Under the pieces are notes generated by a model. The model saw only the letters and a program-made list of their open reading frames with translations, did no database searches and was not told the origin of the DNA. Source: Candidatus Polarisedimenticolaceae bacterium (GTDB lineage: Bacteria > Acidobacteriota > Polarisedimenticolia > Polarisedimenticolales > DASRJG01). Taken from it: a DNA stretch of 35,226 nucleotides. Numbering within the stretch: position 1 is the first letter of the stretch; each line of letters begins with the position of its first letter. Location: assembly GCA_036376135.1 (NCBI GenBank), contig DASVAW010000113.1, positions 1 through 35,226 on the forward strand, given 5' to 3'. Both the position numbers and the translations under genes were made by a program. Shown here piece by piece: positions 17,245 to 28,190 of the stretch.

Positions 17245-18645
17245 ATGAGCGAAGCCACCACGAGATCGACGAGGAAGGGACCTTCCGGGACGCTCTCCGC
17301 CCTGGCCGTCGGCGCGCTCGTGCTCGCGGGCACGGCGCGGGCCCAGCAGCCCCTGAGCCTCGACGAGGCGGTCCGGGTGGCGCTCGACCACAACCCCGCG
17401 CTGCGCGCGAGCGCGGAAGAAGCCGAGGCGGCGCGCTCGCGGCTGGACCAGGCGAAGGCGGCCCGGTACCCGCGGTTGGATCTCTCGCAAGGGTTCACGC
17501 GCGGGAACAACCCGGTGTACGCCTTCAGCTCCCTCCTTCTGCAGCAGCGCTTCACGGCGGCGCACTTCGCGTTGCCGGGGCTGAACGCGCCCGCGCCGAT
17601 CGACAACCTCCAGACCCGGCTCGAGGGGCGGATGCTGCTGTTCGACTCGCGGCGCACGGCGTTGCGCGTGAGCGGAGCGGAGGCCCTGCTGTCCGCCGCG
17701 CGGCTCGAGACCGAGCAGGAGCGGCAGGACCTGATCCTGCGGGTGGTGCGGACGTACTACGCCGTCGTCGTCTCGCGCGAGCACCTGGCGGCGGCGACCG
17801 AGACGCTGCGCAGCGCGGAGGCGAACGAGCGACGCATCCGGACGATGGTCGAGGCCGGGGAGGTCGTCCCGTCCGATCTCCTGAGCGCGCAGGTGCAGCG
17901 GGCGCAGATGCGCGAGCGCGTCATCCGCGCGCAGAACGCCCTGGACCTCGCGCGGCTGGCGCTGGGCCACGAGATGGGACTCGGGACCGACGCGCTGCGC
18001 GAGCCGACCGGCGCGCTGGCCGAACCGGCGGGCTCGCCGCTGAGCGTCGACGATTGGGAGCGCACGGCGCTGGAGGAGCGCCCGGCCCTTCTCGCGGCGG
18101 AGAGGCATCGACGCGCCGCGGAGGCGGGCCGCAGGCGCTCCCGCGCGGAGTTCGGGCCCACGGTCGACGTCTTCGCCGACATCGAGCGGGACGCGGAAGG
18201 TCCCGGCGGCCCTTCCGGAACCCACTGGACCGCGGGCGCGCGGCTGAACCTGAACCTGTTCGCGGGCGGTGCGAACCGGCACCACGCGGCCGAAACGCGG
18301 GCCCGGGAGCGACAGGCGTCCGACCGGCTGGAGTCGCTCCGGTCGAGCGTGCGGCTGGAGACGCGCCAGGCCTACCTCGAGACGATCGCGGCACGCCATC
18401 GCGCCGAGGCCGCGCGCGACGCGGTCGAGCAGGCGCGCGAGAGCCTGCGCATCGTGCAGAACCGCTACGAGACCTCGCTGACCACGATCACCGAGCTGCT
18501 GCGCGCGCAGGCGGCGCGGCTCGAGGCGCAAACCACCTACCTGAGCGCGTTGCACGACGCGCAGGTGGCGCGGGCGCAGCTGGAACGCGCCGCCGGCCGA
18601 CTGACCCACGCTTCGGAGTTGATTCGCGGAGGAGCACGCCCATGA
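17245..18645 (+). CDS. TolC-family outer-membrane efflux channel
   Basis: 466 residues. The ATG at 17245 follows GGGAGAGGAAG. A signal peptide ends near ARAQQ. The mature part opens with the family's [18 protein letters not shown]. It has the duplicated outer-membrane-efflux layout: two long helical hairpins rich in Ala, Glu and Arg, each with a strand pair ([20 protein letters not shown] and [14 protein letters not shown]). A Phe/Asn/Leu strand ([11 protein letters not shown]) precedes the second helical hairpin, and [21 protein letters not shown] ends it. TolC trimers form the outer-membrane exit duct of tripartite pumps. First gene of the operon; its stop overlaps the next start by four bases (ATGA). 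Confidence 0.93.
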   Translation: MSEATTRSTRKGPSGTLSALAVGALVLAGTARAQQPLSLDEAVRVALDHNPALRASAEEAEAARSRLDQAKAARYPRLDLSQGFTRGNNPVYAFSSLLLQQRFTAAHFALPGLNAPAPIDNLQTRLEGRMLLFDSRRTALRVSGAEALLSAARLETEQERQDLILRVVRTYYAVVVSREHLAAATETLRSAEANERRIRTMVEAGEVVPSDLLSAQVQRAQMRERVIRAQNALDLARLALGHEMGLGTDALREPTGALAEPAGSPLSVDDWERTALEERPALLAAERHRRAAEAGRRRSRAEFGPTVDVFADIERDAEGPGGPSGTHWTAGARLNLNLFAGGANRHHAAETRARERQASDRLESLRSSVRLETRQAYLETIAARHRAEAARDAVEQARESLRIVQNRYETSLTTITELLRAQAARLEAQTTYLSALHDAQVARAQLERAAGRLTHASELIRGGARP

Positions 18646-19837
18646 GAAGCACGTTCGGAACGGGGATTCGACCGCTCGCGGCGACCTTTGCGCTCGCCGC
18701 GGCGCTGACGCTGACGGCGTGCGGGAGCACCCCCGAGCCCCGCGAGGCCGCGGCGCGGGCCGTGTCGGGAATGAGCGTCGAGACGGCACGGCTCGCGACG
18801 CTGCCCGACGAGCGCCAGGCTCCGGGGGTGGTGCGCTCCGTCGCGACCGCGACGCTCTCGGCCCGCACGACGGGAACGGCGATCGAGGTCCGGGCGCGGG
18901 AAGGTGCTCCCGTCCGGCGCGGCCAGCTGCTCGCGCGGCTCGACGAACGCGAGCTCGAGGCCGGACGGAGCGCCGCGCTCGCCGCGCTTCGCGAGACGGA
19001 GGCGGGGCGCGAGGAGGCCACGCGCGGGGTGGCCGCCGCGCGAGCGCAGGCGGAGCTGATGGAGAAGACGCACGCGCGCTTCCTCTTCCTGCGGGACCGG
19101 GACTCGGTGAGCCCGCAGGAGTTCGACGAGGCCGAAGCGCGCCACCGCTCGGCGCAGGCCCAACTCGCGGCGGCGCAGGCGCGCCGGCGGCAGGCGGAGG
19201 CGACCTACGCGCGCGTGGAGTCGGAAGCCCGCGCCGCGGAGACGGTGGCGAGCTACGCGCGCGTCACCGCGCCGTTCGACGGCGTGGTGGTGCGGCGATA
19301 CGTCGAGCCGGGAACGATGGTGACCCCGGGCATGCCGCTGTTCGTGGTGGAGGACACCTCGCGCTACCGGATCGAGGTCACGGTGGACGCGAGCGACGCC
19401 CGTTCGGCGGAGCCCGGCGCGAGGGCGAGGGTGCGGATCGACACGCAGCCCGCCGTGGAGCTGGACGGAACGATCGTCGAGGTCGAGGCGGGTGCGGACC
19501 CGGGCACGCAGACCGTGCGCGCCAGGATCGATCTGCCGCGGCATCCGGCGCTGCGCTCGGGGTTGTTCGGACGGGCTTGGCTCCGGCGCGGCGAGCGGCA
19601 CGTGCTGGCGGTGCCGCGCGAGAGCGTGGTCGAGCGCGGGCAGCTGCGCGGCGTCTACGTGGTGGACTCGGAGCAGCTGGCGCATTGGCGCTTGGTCACG
19701 CTCGGCGACGCGATCGGCGAAGGGTTCGAAGTGCTCTCCGGGTTCGGCGAAGGCGAGCGGTACGTGGTCGAACCGGCGGGACGCGATCTGGGCGGGACGA
19801 GAATCGACACGGCGCTGGCGCGTGCGGAGGATCGGCC

Positions 19838-19841
<4 letters not shown>
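18642..19841 (+). CDS. RND membrane-fusion (periplasmic adaptor) lipoprotein
   Basis: 399 residues, ATG overlapping the TolC-like stop as ATGA. The signal peptide ends in a good lipobox, LTAC, with Cys27 as the lipidated residue. The order is that of HlyD/AcrA-type adaptors: a beta-barrel/lipoyl half ([26 protein letters not shown], split here by description only), a long Arg/Glu/Ala helical hairpin (about residues 100-195), the second lipoyl half ([21 protein letters not shown]), a barrel domain and a membrane-proximal domain ([19 protein letters not shown]). The adaptor bridges the inner-membrane pump and the TolC-like channel. Its stop overlaps the pump start by four bases, so the three proteins should be made in fixed proportion. 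Confidence 0.93.
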
Positions 19842-23011
<3,170 letters not shown>

Positions 23012-23035
23012 GACCGGCGGCGCGCCCGCGGGCCT

Positions 23036-23776
23036 TCAGCGCGGAAGTTCCGCGGCGCCGAAGATGTCGGCGTACACCCGCGCCATGCGGCGCAACGCCC
23101 CCGCGCCGTCCCCGGAGAACGACGAGCCGTGCATGATCGCGAGCGTGCGCGGCTCGAAGGCCGCCAGCTCGTGCAGCAGTCGCTCGGTATTCGGCGTGTA
23201 CGGCACGTAGTCCATCAGCGGGCCGGCCTGCATGGCCAGCGCCGCATCGCGCGAACGTTCCACCACGTCCTCGGAGGTCAACGGCTCGCGTCGGCCGTTG
23301 TGGTGGAACAGATCGGAGACGAACATCGTCCCCTGCGCCTGCTCGATCAGCACCCCGGCGTCCCAGCCGTGCGGCAGATGGGGCGTCGGGTGGTAGCGGA
23401 ACCGGTACTTGCCGGTCTCGAGCACCTCCCCCTTCTCGAGACCGCGGGCGGGACGGTCGGCGTAGTCCGAGAGATTGACCATCGCGCCGATCTGCCCCGA
23501 GACGGCCTGCGCCCGCGGGGCGACCTGCAGCCACTCGTTCAGGGCCCCGCTTTCGTCGACCTCGAAGTGGCTGTAGCCGATCCAGCGCAGCGTGGCGGGG
23601 TCGATCAGCCTGGACACCGCCTCCTTCAGCGCCGGGAACATGCGCCGCATCCCCGTGTGGTAGAGCAGCGGTTCTTCGTCGCGGACCAGGAAGTGGTTGA
23701 ACTCGAGGTCGAATTCGGGGACGTAGACCGAGATCCGGTGCACGTCGGGGGCGATTTCGGCGATTCGTGCGTCCAT
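23036..23776 (-). CDS. Metallo-beta-lactamase-fold protein, flavodiiron/ODP-like
   Basis: 246 residues. The ATG at 23776 has GGGAGGAC upstream; the longer frame to 23938 would overlap the divergent sigma gene. It matches the stand-alone diiron oxygen-binding relatives of flavodiiron proteins: FNHFLVRDEEPLLYHTG at the N-terminus, the metal motif His70-x-Glu72-x-Asp74 (SHFEVDESG), His133/His136 in TPHLPHGWD, Asp155 (FVSDLF) and a final His in IMHGSS. In the usual HxExDH motif the last His is Glu75 here, a variation that may alter or weaken one iron site. No flavodoxin domain is present, so electron transfer would need a partner or the protein may be a sensor. It is divergent from a sigma factor and a redox-type anti-sigma factor. 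Confidence 0.8.
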   Translation of the reverse strand: MDARIAEIAPDVHRISVYVPEFDLEFNHFLVRDEEPLLYHTGMRRMFPALKEAVSRLIDPATLRWIGYSHFEVDESGALNEWLQVAPRAQAVSGQIGAMVNLSDYADRPARGLEKGEVLETGKYRFRYHPTPHLPHGWDAGVLIEQAQGTMFVSDLFHHNGRREPLTSEDVVERSRDAALAMQAGPLMDYVPYTPNTERLLHELAAFEPRTLAIMHGSSFSGDGAGALRRMARVYADIFGAAELPR

Positions 23777-23801
23777 GCGCGTGTGTCCTCCCGCGGGGGA
23801 G

Positions 23802-23828
23802 GTGTAACGACGGGCGGGGTCGTTACAC
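23802..23828. promoter_or_regulatory. Perfect 10-bp inverted repeat between MBL and ECF sigma genes
   Basis: GTGTAACGAC (23802-23811) and GTCGTTACAC (23819-23828) are exact inverse complements with a 7-base GGGCGGG spacer. It lies 26 bases upstream of the MBL start on one side and 40 bases upstream of the sigma start on the other. A related half-site, GTGTTACC, occurs at 23850-23857. Best read as an operator controlling one or both genes. Confidence 0.65.
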
Positions 23829-23853
23829 GTCCGGTGCGAGGAACCGAACGTGT

Positions 23854-23859
23854 TACCTT
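23854..23859 (+). promoter_or_regulatory. -10-like box of the ECF sigma gene
   Basis: TACCTT is followed by CCGCCGTC and then the ATG at 23868. There is no ribosome site, so a leaderless mRNA is predicted. The -35 region would lie just after the inverted repeat. No standard GGAAC/CGTC ECF promoter is found at correct spacing. Confidence 0.35.
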
Positions 23860-23867
23860 CCGCCGTC

Positions 23868-24464
23868 ATGACCGGCAGTGCGAAAGCGGGCCCTCCGGAG
23901 CCGGCGAGCGACGTTCTGGCCGGCCTCGCGCGGGCCATCGCCGCCGCTCCACCCGGCGGCGCCGCCGACGAGGAGGCCCGCCTCGTCCGGGCGCTCGCCC
24001 CCCGGGTCCGGCTCTACGGCCTCAAGCACCTGCGCGACGCCGCGCGGGCCGACGACCTCGCCCAGGAAGTCCTGCTGACGACCCTCGAGCGGCTGCGCGC
24101 GGGGAAGATCCGTGATCCCGAGCGGATCGTCTCGTTCGTCCTCGGAACGAGCCGGGCGATGGTGATCGACCTTCTGCGCGGGGAGCGGCGGCGCCGGGAG
24201 CTCGGCGAGCTCTTCCTCCCCGGCCTCGGCGTGACGCAGGCCCCGCGGGAGCCCCTCGATCTCGATCGCCTGGCGGGCTGTCTCGACCGGCTGAGCGCGC
24301 GCGCCCGGGCGGTGGTGACGATGACCTTCTACGCGGAGCGCGACGCCGCGCAGATCGCGCAGGAGCTGACCCTCTCGCCGGGAAACGTGCGCGTCCTGCG
24401 CCACCGCGCGCTCGAACATCTGCGTGGGTGCATGGAAGGCGCGAGCGACGAGGTGCCCTCGTGA
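23868..24464 (+). CDS. ECF-type RNA polymerase sigma factor
   Basis: 198 residues from the ATG at 23868. Region 2 is recognisable by LKHLRDAARADDLAQEVLLTTLERLR and the -10-recognition part SFVLGTSRAMVIDLLRGERRRRE. Region 4 is LSARARAVVTMTFYAERDAAQIAQELTLSP (described in two parts) with the -35-binding helix-turn-helix and RHRALEHLR. The length fits group-4 sigma factors, which switch on a small regulon when freed from an anti-sigma factor. That partner is encoded immediately downstream with a four-base GTGA overlap. The divergent diiron MBL gene is a likely regulon member. The signal may be redox or oxygen related, judged from the partner's ZAS motif; this is inference. Confidence 0.9.
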   Translation: MTGSAKAGPPEPASDVLAGLARAIAAAPPGGAADEEARLVRALAPRVRLYGLKHLRDAARADDLAQEVLLTTLERLRAGKIRDPERIVSFVLGTSRAMVIDLLRGERRRRELGELFLPGLGVTQAPREPLDLDRLAGCLDRLSARARAVVTMTFYAERDAAQIAQELTLSPGNVRVLRHRALEHLRGCMEGASDEVPS

Positions 24465-25030
24465 GACCGGACCGCTGCCCGCGGCCGATTCCCTTCGCGG
24501 CCCTCGTCGATTACTGGGTCGACGATCGGCCGCCCGCCGACCCCGCGGATCTCGAGGAGCACCTGCTCGGCTGCGCGCAGTGTTCCTCGGCTCTCGAGGC
24601 CGTCGCGGCGATCGGCGAGGCGGTGGGGCGGCTCGGGCGGGAAGGCCGGCTGCGCGGGGGGCTGGCCCCTTCGCTCCTCGACCGGCTGGAGCGCGACGGC
24701 CGCGTGATCCGACGTTACCGGGCCGCGGACGGCGGCCACATCCACTGCACCGCCGGGGCCGACGACGACCTGGTCGTGCTGGAGCTCGCGGCCGACTTCT
24801 CCGACGTCGACCGCGTCGATCTGATCCACGTCGGGGCGGACGGCACGATGCTCCAGAGGGTGCCGGCGTTGCCCGTGATCGCGGGTCGCGAGGTCGTGTG
24901 GGCCTCGCCCGGCGACGTGATCCGGTCCCTGCCGACCTGCGTCATGTTCGTCCGACTGATGGCCGTGAAACCGGAGGGCGAGCGCCAGGTCGGCGAGTAC
25001 ACGCTCCATCACACGGCCTATCGTCCCTGA
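24461..25030 (+). CDS. ZAS-motif soluble anti-sigma factor
   Basis: 189 residues. The GTG at 24461 overlaps the sigma stop as GTGA, a better choice than the frame start at 24428. Residues 34-41 (HLLGCAQC) form the zinc anti-sigma motif His-x3-Cys-x2-Cys, inside the N-terminal sigma-binding helical domain. No membrane helix is visible, so it should be cytoplasmic like RsrA-type redox-sensing anti-sigma factors rather than a membrane-spanning one. The C-terminal 110 or so residues are beta-rich (GHIHCTAGADDDLVVLELAADF), include another Cys, and look like a globular sensor I cannot name. Thiol oxidation and zinc loss would free the sigma factor; that mechanism is known for RsrA and only inferred here. 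Confidence 0.8.
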   Translation: MRPDRCPRPIPFAALVDYWVDDRPPADPADLEEHLLGCAQCSSALEAVAAIGEAVGRLGREGRLRGGLAPSLLDRLERDGRVIRRYRAADGGHIHCTAGADDDLVVLELAADFSDVDRVDLIHVGADGTMLQRVPALPVIAGREVVWASPGDVIRSLPTCVMFVRLMAVKPEGERQVGEYTLHHTAYRP

Positions 25031-25054
25031 CGCGGCGAGGAACGGGCGGGAGCG

Positions 25055-27658
25055 TCAGCGCCCTGCCGCCAGCGCGTCGAACTCCGGGTCGCCCCGCAAC
25101 GCGTCGAAGACCGGCGAGAGGCGAAGCAACGCCGCCGAGACCTGGTCGGAAGGCTGCTCGAGCAGCTCGCGCAGGTGCCCGATCGCGGCGGCGCGTTCGC
25201 CCACGACCGCCTCGACGACGGCGAGGTCGAGCTTCCGGTACTGGAGCAGCCACGCGTCGTTCGACGCGGGGCGGAGGGTGAGCGCCCGCCGCGCCGCCTC
25301 GAGCGCCGGCTGCTTCTCCCCGAGCTCCGCGAAAACCATCCCGAGCATGGAGTGGTAGTTCGAGTCGGGGACGTGGTTTTTCCCGTAGGCGACCAGCTCC
25401 CGCTTCGCGCGCTCGAACTCGGCGCGCGCGCCGGCTTCGTCCCCCTGGAACTTACGGATCCAGCCGCGGCCCGCCGCACGGCATTCGAACTGGAACTGCG
25501 CGTTGCCGACCTCGGGAAGCAGCTCGGCGATCTTCGACGCCAGGTCCCAGTCGCGGCAGCCGACCGCCGTCCAGAACCCGGCCTGGCGCGACTCGGTGTT
25601 GGCGGCGGTCTCGACGATGGAGCGCACCGACGCGCACGCGGCGTCGGCGTCGCCCGCGAGCATCGCCGTGCGGCCCAGGCCCGCCGACTGCGCCGTGGAG
25701 TTCGGGTCGAGCGCGATCGCCCGCTCGTAGCTGCGCCGGCCCTCGTCGTACCGGCGGAGGACCGTGAGCGTCTCGCCCCTGGTGTAGTGCGTGAGCGCGT
25801 TGCGGGGATCGAGCGCCGCCGATCGCTCGATGAGCTCGGCGGCTTCCTGGAACCGCCCCTGGCGGCGGCGCACGAAGGCCATGCCGTTGATCGCCTCGAC
25901 CGAGCTCGGAAGCCCCGCCTTCGCCTTCGTGAAGGCCTGGTAGGCGGGCTCGTAGTCCTTGCGGCCCCAGTAGTGGTAGTAGCCGAGCGCCAGCTGCGCC
26001 CACGGCGAAGCCGGGTCGAGCTCGAGCGCGCGGTCGACGGCGCGTTTCGAGCGCGCGACGCGCTCGTCCGAGCGGTCCCAGGCGAAGTGCACGAACCCCG
26101 CGTGCACCTGCGCGAGCTCGGCGAAGGCGCGCAGGAACTTCGGGTCCCGCGAGCAGGCCTCCTCGAGCTCCACGGCGGCGCGTTCCCAGGCCTCGCGCGC
26201 GAAGACGGTGCTCGCGACGATCGCATGGGCGCGCAGGTACGCGTGGTACGCCTCGACGTCGGAGGTGGGGGCGGCCTCGAGCGCCTCGCGCTCCTTCCCG
26301 CCGATCGCGACCCCGAGCCTGTCCACGACCTCCCCCGCGATCTCCGACTGGATCGTGAAGATCTGGTCCATCGCGCGGTCGTAACTCGACGACCAGACCT
26401 GGCGGTCCTCGCGCGCGCGGACGAGTTGGGGGGTGACGCGGACCGCGCTTTTCCCGGAGGCGTCGCGCGCCCACCGCACCGTCCCGTCGAGGACGTAGTC
26501 CACGCCGAGATCCTCCGCGATCTGCGGCATCGTCCTGCCGGTCCGGTCGTAGCGCAGCGCGCTCGTCCGCGAGAGGACGCCGAGGTCCTTCAACGCCGAA
26601 AGGCGGCTCGTGATCTCGTCGGCGATCCCCGCCGCGAAGTACTCGTCCGCGGCGGGGCCGAGGTTCTCGAAGGGGAAGACGACGATCATCGGCCGCTCGG
26701 CGATCGGCGCCGGCGACGGGCGGTCCCGGCCGAGGTACCACCCCGTTCCGAGGACCGCGAGGACGAGCGCTCCCAGGCCGATCGCGAGCGGCACTCCGCT
26801 CCGCCGCCGCGGGGTCGCCCCCGCCCGCAGCGCCTGGAGGTCGTCCCGAAGCTCGCGCGCGGTCGGATAACGCTCCGCCGGATTCTTCGCGAGGCAGCGC
26901 TGCACGATCCGGTCGACGGCTCTCGCGACCGTCGGCTTGCGTTCGTGGACCGGCTTCGCCGGATCGCGGAGGATCGCGGTCAGCGTCGAGATCGAGTTCG
27001 TTCCCTGGAACGGACGCGCGCCGGTGATCATCTCGTAGAGCACGATCCCGAGCGAGAAGACGTCCGATCGCGCGTCGACGGGCCTGCCTTCGGCCTGCTC
27101 CGGGGACATGTAGCTGACCGTGCCGAGGATCCTGCCGTGTTCGGTGGCGTGCGAGAGCGACGTCACCGTCCGGTCGCCGACGGGCTCCGCCTCGACGAGC
27201 TTCGCGAGCCCGAAGTCGAGGACCTTCACCCGCCCCTCGTCGTCGAGCATCACGTTGTCGGGTTTCAGGTCGCGGTGCGTGATCCCCCGGGCGTGCGCCG
27301 CGGCGACGGCGTCGCACAGCGGGATCGCGATCTCGAGGAACCGGTCGAGCGGCAACCCGTCCGGCGGGAGGCGCTTCGTCAGCGTCTGCCCCTCGACCAG
27401 CTCCATCGCCAGGAAGCGCAGGCCGTCCCGCTGGTCGACGTCGTGGATGGTGACGATGTTCGGATGGCGCAGCGCCGCAACGGCCCGCGCCTCGCGTTCG
27501 AAGCGCGCGGCGCGCTCGGGGTCGGCATCGGCCGCGGGCAGGACCTTGAGCGCGACGTCCCGGTCCAGGCGCGTGTCGCGCGCGCGGTACACCTCGCCCA
27601 TGCCGCCCTGGCCGAGCTTCTCCAGGATCTCGTAGTGGCCGAGGCGGCTTCCGATCAT
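25055..27658 (-). CDS. Membrane Ser/Thr protein kinase with TolB-N-like domain and TPR tail
   Basis: 867 residues, ATG at 27658. The kinase domain has GQGGMGEV (16-23), Lys38, HRDLKPDN (128-135), DFG (148-150) and MSPEQAEGR. One membrane helix (VPLAIGLGALVLAVLGTGWYLG) lies at about 290-312. After it comes a domain of the type found in TPR-bearing adenylate cyclases and FlgO/TolB-N proteins: VVFPFENLGPAADEYFAAGI, then LGVDYVLDGTVRW and a WSSSYDR block. The last 370 or so residues are TPR-like helical repeats (SPWAQLALGYYHYWG, DPRNALTHYTRGETL, DPNSTAQSAGLGRTAM). This kinase/TPR architecture is common in acidobacteria; the TPRs probably bind partner proteins. It stands alone as a transcription unit, convergent with the sigma/anti-sigma pair. 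Confidence 0.9.
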   Translation of the reverse strand: MIGSRLGHYEILEKLGQGGMGEVYRARDTRLDRDVALKVLPAADADPERAARFEREARAVAALRHPNIVTIHDVDQRDGLRFLAMELVEGQTLTKRLPPDGLPLDRFLEIAIPLCDAVAAAHARGITHRDLKPDNVMLDDEGRVKVLDFGLAKLVEAEPVGDRTVTSLSHATEHGRILGTVSYMSPEQAEGRPVDARSDVFSLGIVLYEMITGARPFQGTNSISTLTAILRDPAKPVHERKPTVARAVDRIVQRCLAKNPAERYPTARELRDDLQALRAGATPRRRSGVPLAIGLGALVLAVLGTGWYLGRDRPSPAPIAERPMIVVFPFENLGPAADEYFAAGIADEITSRLSALKDLGVLSRTSALRYDRTGRTMPQIAEDLGVDYVLDGTVRWARDASGKSAVRVTPQLVRAREDRQVWSSSYDRAMDQIFTIQSEIAGEVVDRLGVAIGGKEREALEAAPTSDVEAYHAYLRAHAIVASTVFAREAWERAAVELEEACSRDPKFLRAFAELAQVHAGFVHFAWDRSDERVARSKRAVDRALELDPASPWAQLALGYYHYWGRKDYEPAYQAFTKAKAGLPSSVEAINGMAFVRRRQGRFQEAAELIERSAALDPRNALTHYTRGETLTVLRRYDEGRRSYERAIALDPNSTAQSAGLGRTAMLAGDADAACASVRSIVETAANTESRQAGFWTAVGCRDWDLASKIAELLPEVGNAQFQFECRAAGRGWIRKFQGDEAGARAEFERAKRELVAYGKNHVPDSNYHSMLGMVFAELGEKQPALEAARRALTLRPASNDAWLLQYRKLDLAVVEAVVGERAAAIGHLRELLEQPSDQVSAALLRLSPVFDALRGDPEFDALAAGR

Positions 27659-27666
27659 GCCCGCGG

Positions 27667-27672
27667 ATCATA
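27667..27672 (-). promoter_or_regulatory. -10 box of the TPR kinase gene, predicted leaderless
   Basis: TATGAT (five of six to TATAAT) on the minus strand is eight bases before the ATG at 27658. There is no Shine-Dalgarno sequence and no -35 match at 17 bases. Confidence 0.5.
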
Positions 27673-27710
27673 GCAGCGGGATGCGGGGGCTCCGGGGCGA
27701 GGCTTGCGCC

Positions 27711-27716
27711 TAGGAT
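27711..27716 (+). promoter_or_regulatory. -10-like box of the DUF1801 gene, predicted leaderless
   Basis: TAGGAT is seven bases before the ATG at 27724, with no ribosome site between. The same hexamer at the same distance precedes the sigma-54 activator gene. Confidence 0.45.
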
Positions 27717-27723
27717 ACGCGCC

Positions 27724-28095
27724 ATGAGCACCAACCCGATCGACGCCTACCTCGCCAAGACCCCTCAACCTCAGAGAAAGACGTTGACCGCGCTCCGCGC
27801 GACCCTCCGCACCCTGCTTCCGCGCGCGGAGGAGACCCTTTCGTACGGCATGCCCTGTTTCAAGGTGGACGGGAAGGGCGTCGCCGGATTCGCCGCCTTC
27901 AAGGCGCACTGCACCTACTTCCCGATGAGCGGGTCGGTCGTGAGCGCCTTGAAGGGCGACCTCGCGCGCTACGAGGTCTCCAAGGGCGGCGTCCGGTTCG
28001 CCGCGGACACTCCCCTCCCGCCGGCGCTCGTGAAGAAGCTCGTCCGGGCGCGTCTCGCGGAGCTGTCGACCCCTCCCTCGAGCGGGGGAAGGTGA
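27724..28095 (+). CDS. DUF1801 / YdhG-like small protein
   Basis: 123 residues. The fold family is recognised from IDAYLAKTPQPQRKTLTALR, ETLSYGMPCFKVDGKGVAGFA, the CTYFPMSGSVV strand and KGGVRFAADTPLPPALVKKLV. This matches the DUF1801/YdhG group of compact alpha-beta proteins. Some members are proposed iron-binding chaperones like frataxin-related Fra, but the biochemical role is not settled. It is a single short gene with its own promoter-like TAGGAT, divergent from the TPR kinase and 95 bases before the ammonia-lyase gene. Nothing in the context fixes its function. Confidence 0.85.
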   Translation: MSTNPIDAYLAKTPQPQRKTLTALRATLRTLLPRAEETLSYGMPCFKVDGKGVAGFAAFKAHCTYFPMSGSVVSALKGDLARYEVSKGGVRFAADTPLPPALVKKLVRARLAELSTPPSSGGR

Positions 28096-28127
28096 ACGGG
28101 ACGAGGTTCCCGACTTGGAGGGTGTCG

Positions 28128-28133
28128 CATAAT
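28128..28133 (+). promoter_or_regulatory. -10 box of the ammonia-lyase gene
   Basis: CATAAT matches TATAAT at five of six positions, about 57 bases before the ATG at 28191. No clear -35 is seen at 16-18 bases. The leader of about 50 bases has AGGAGAGG just before the start. Confidence 0.4.
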
Positions 28134-28190
28134 TCTCCCGTCGAGCGGGCTTGCACGGCCCCGGCCGGCCCTTCGCCAAAAGGAGAGGGT

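Noticed and set aside
23840-23867. GGAACC and CGTC as an autoregulated ECF promoter in front of the sigma gene.
   Set aside because: The spacing is 18 bases, longer than the usual 16, and CGTC abuts the start codon, so transcription would begin inside the gene.
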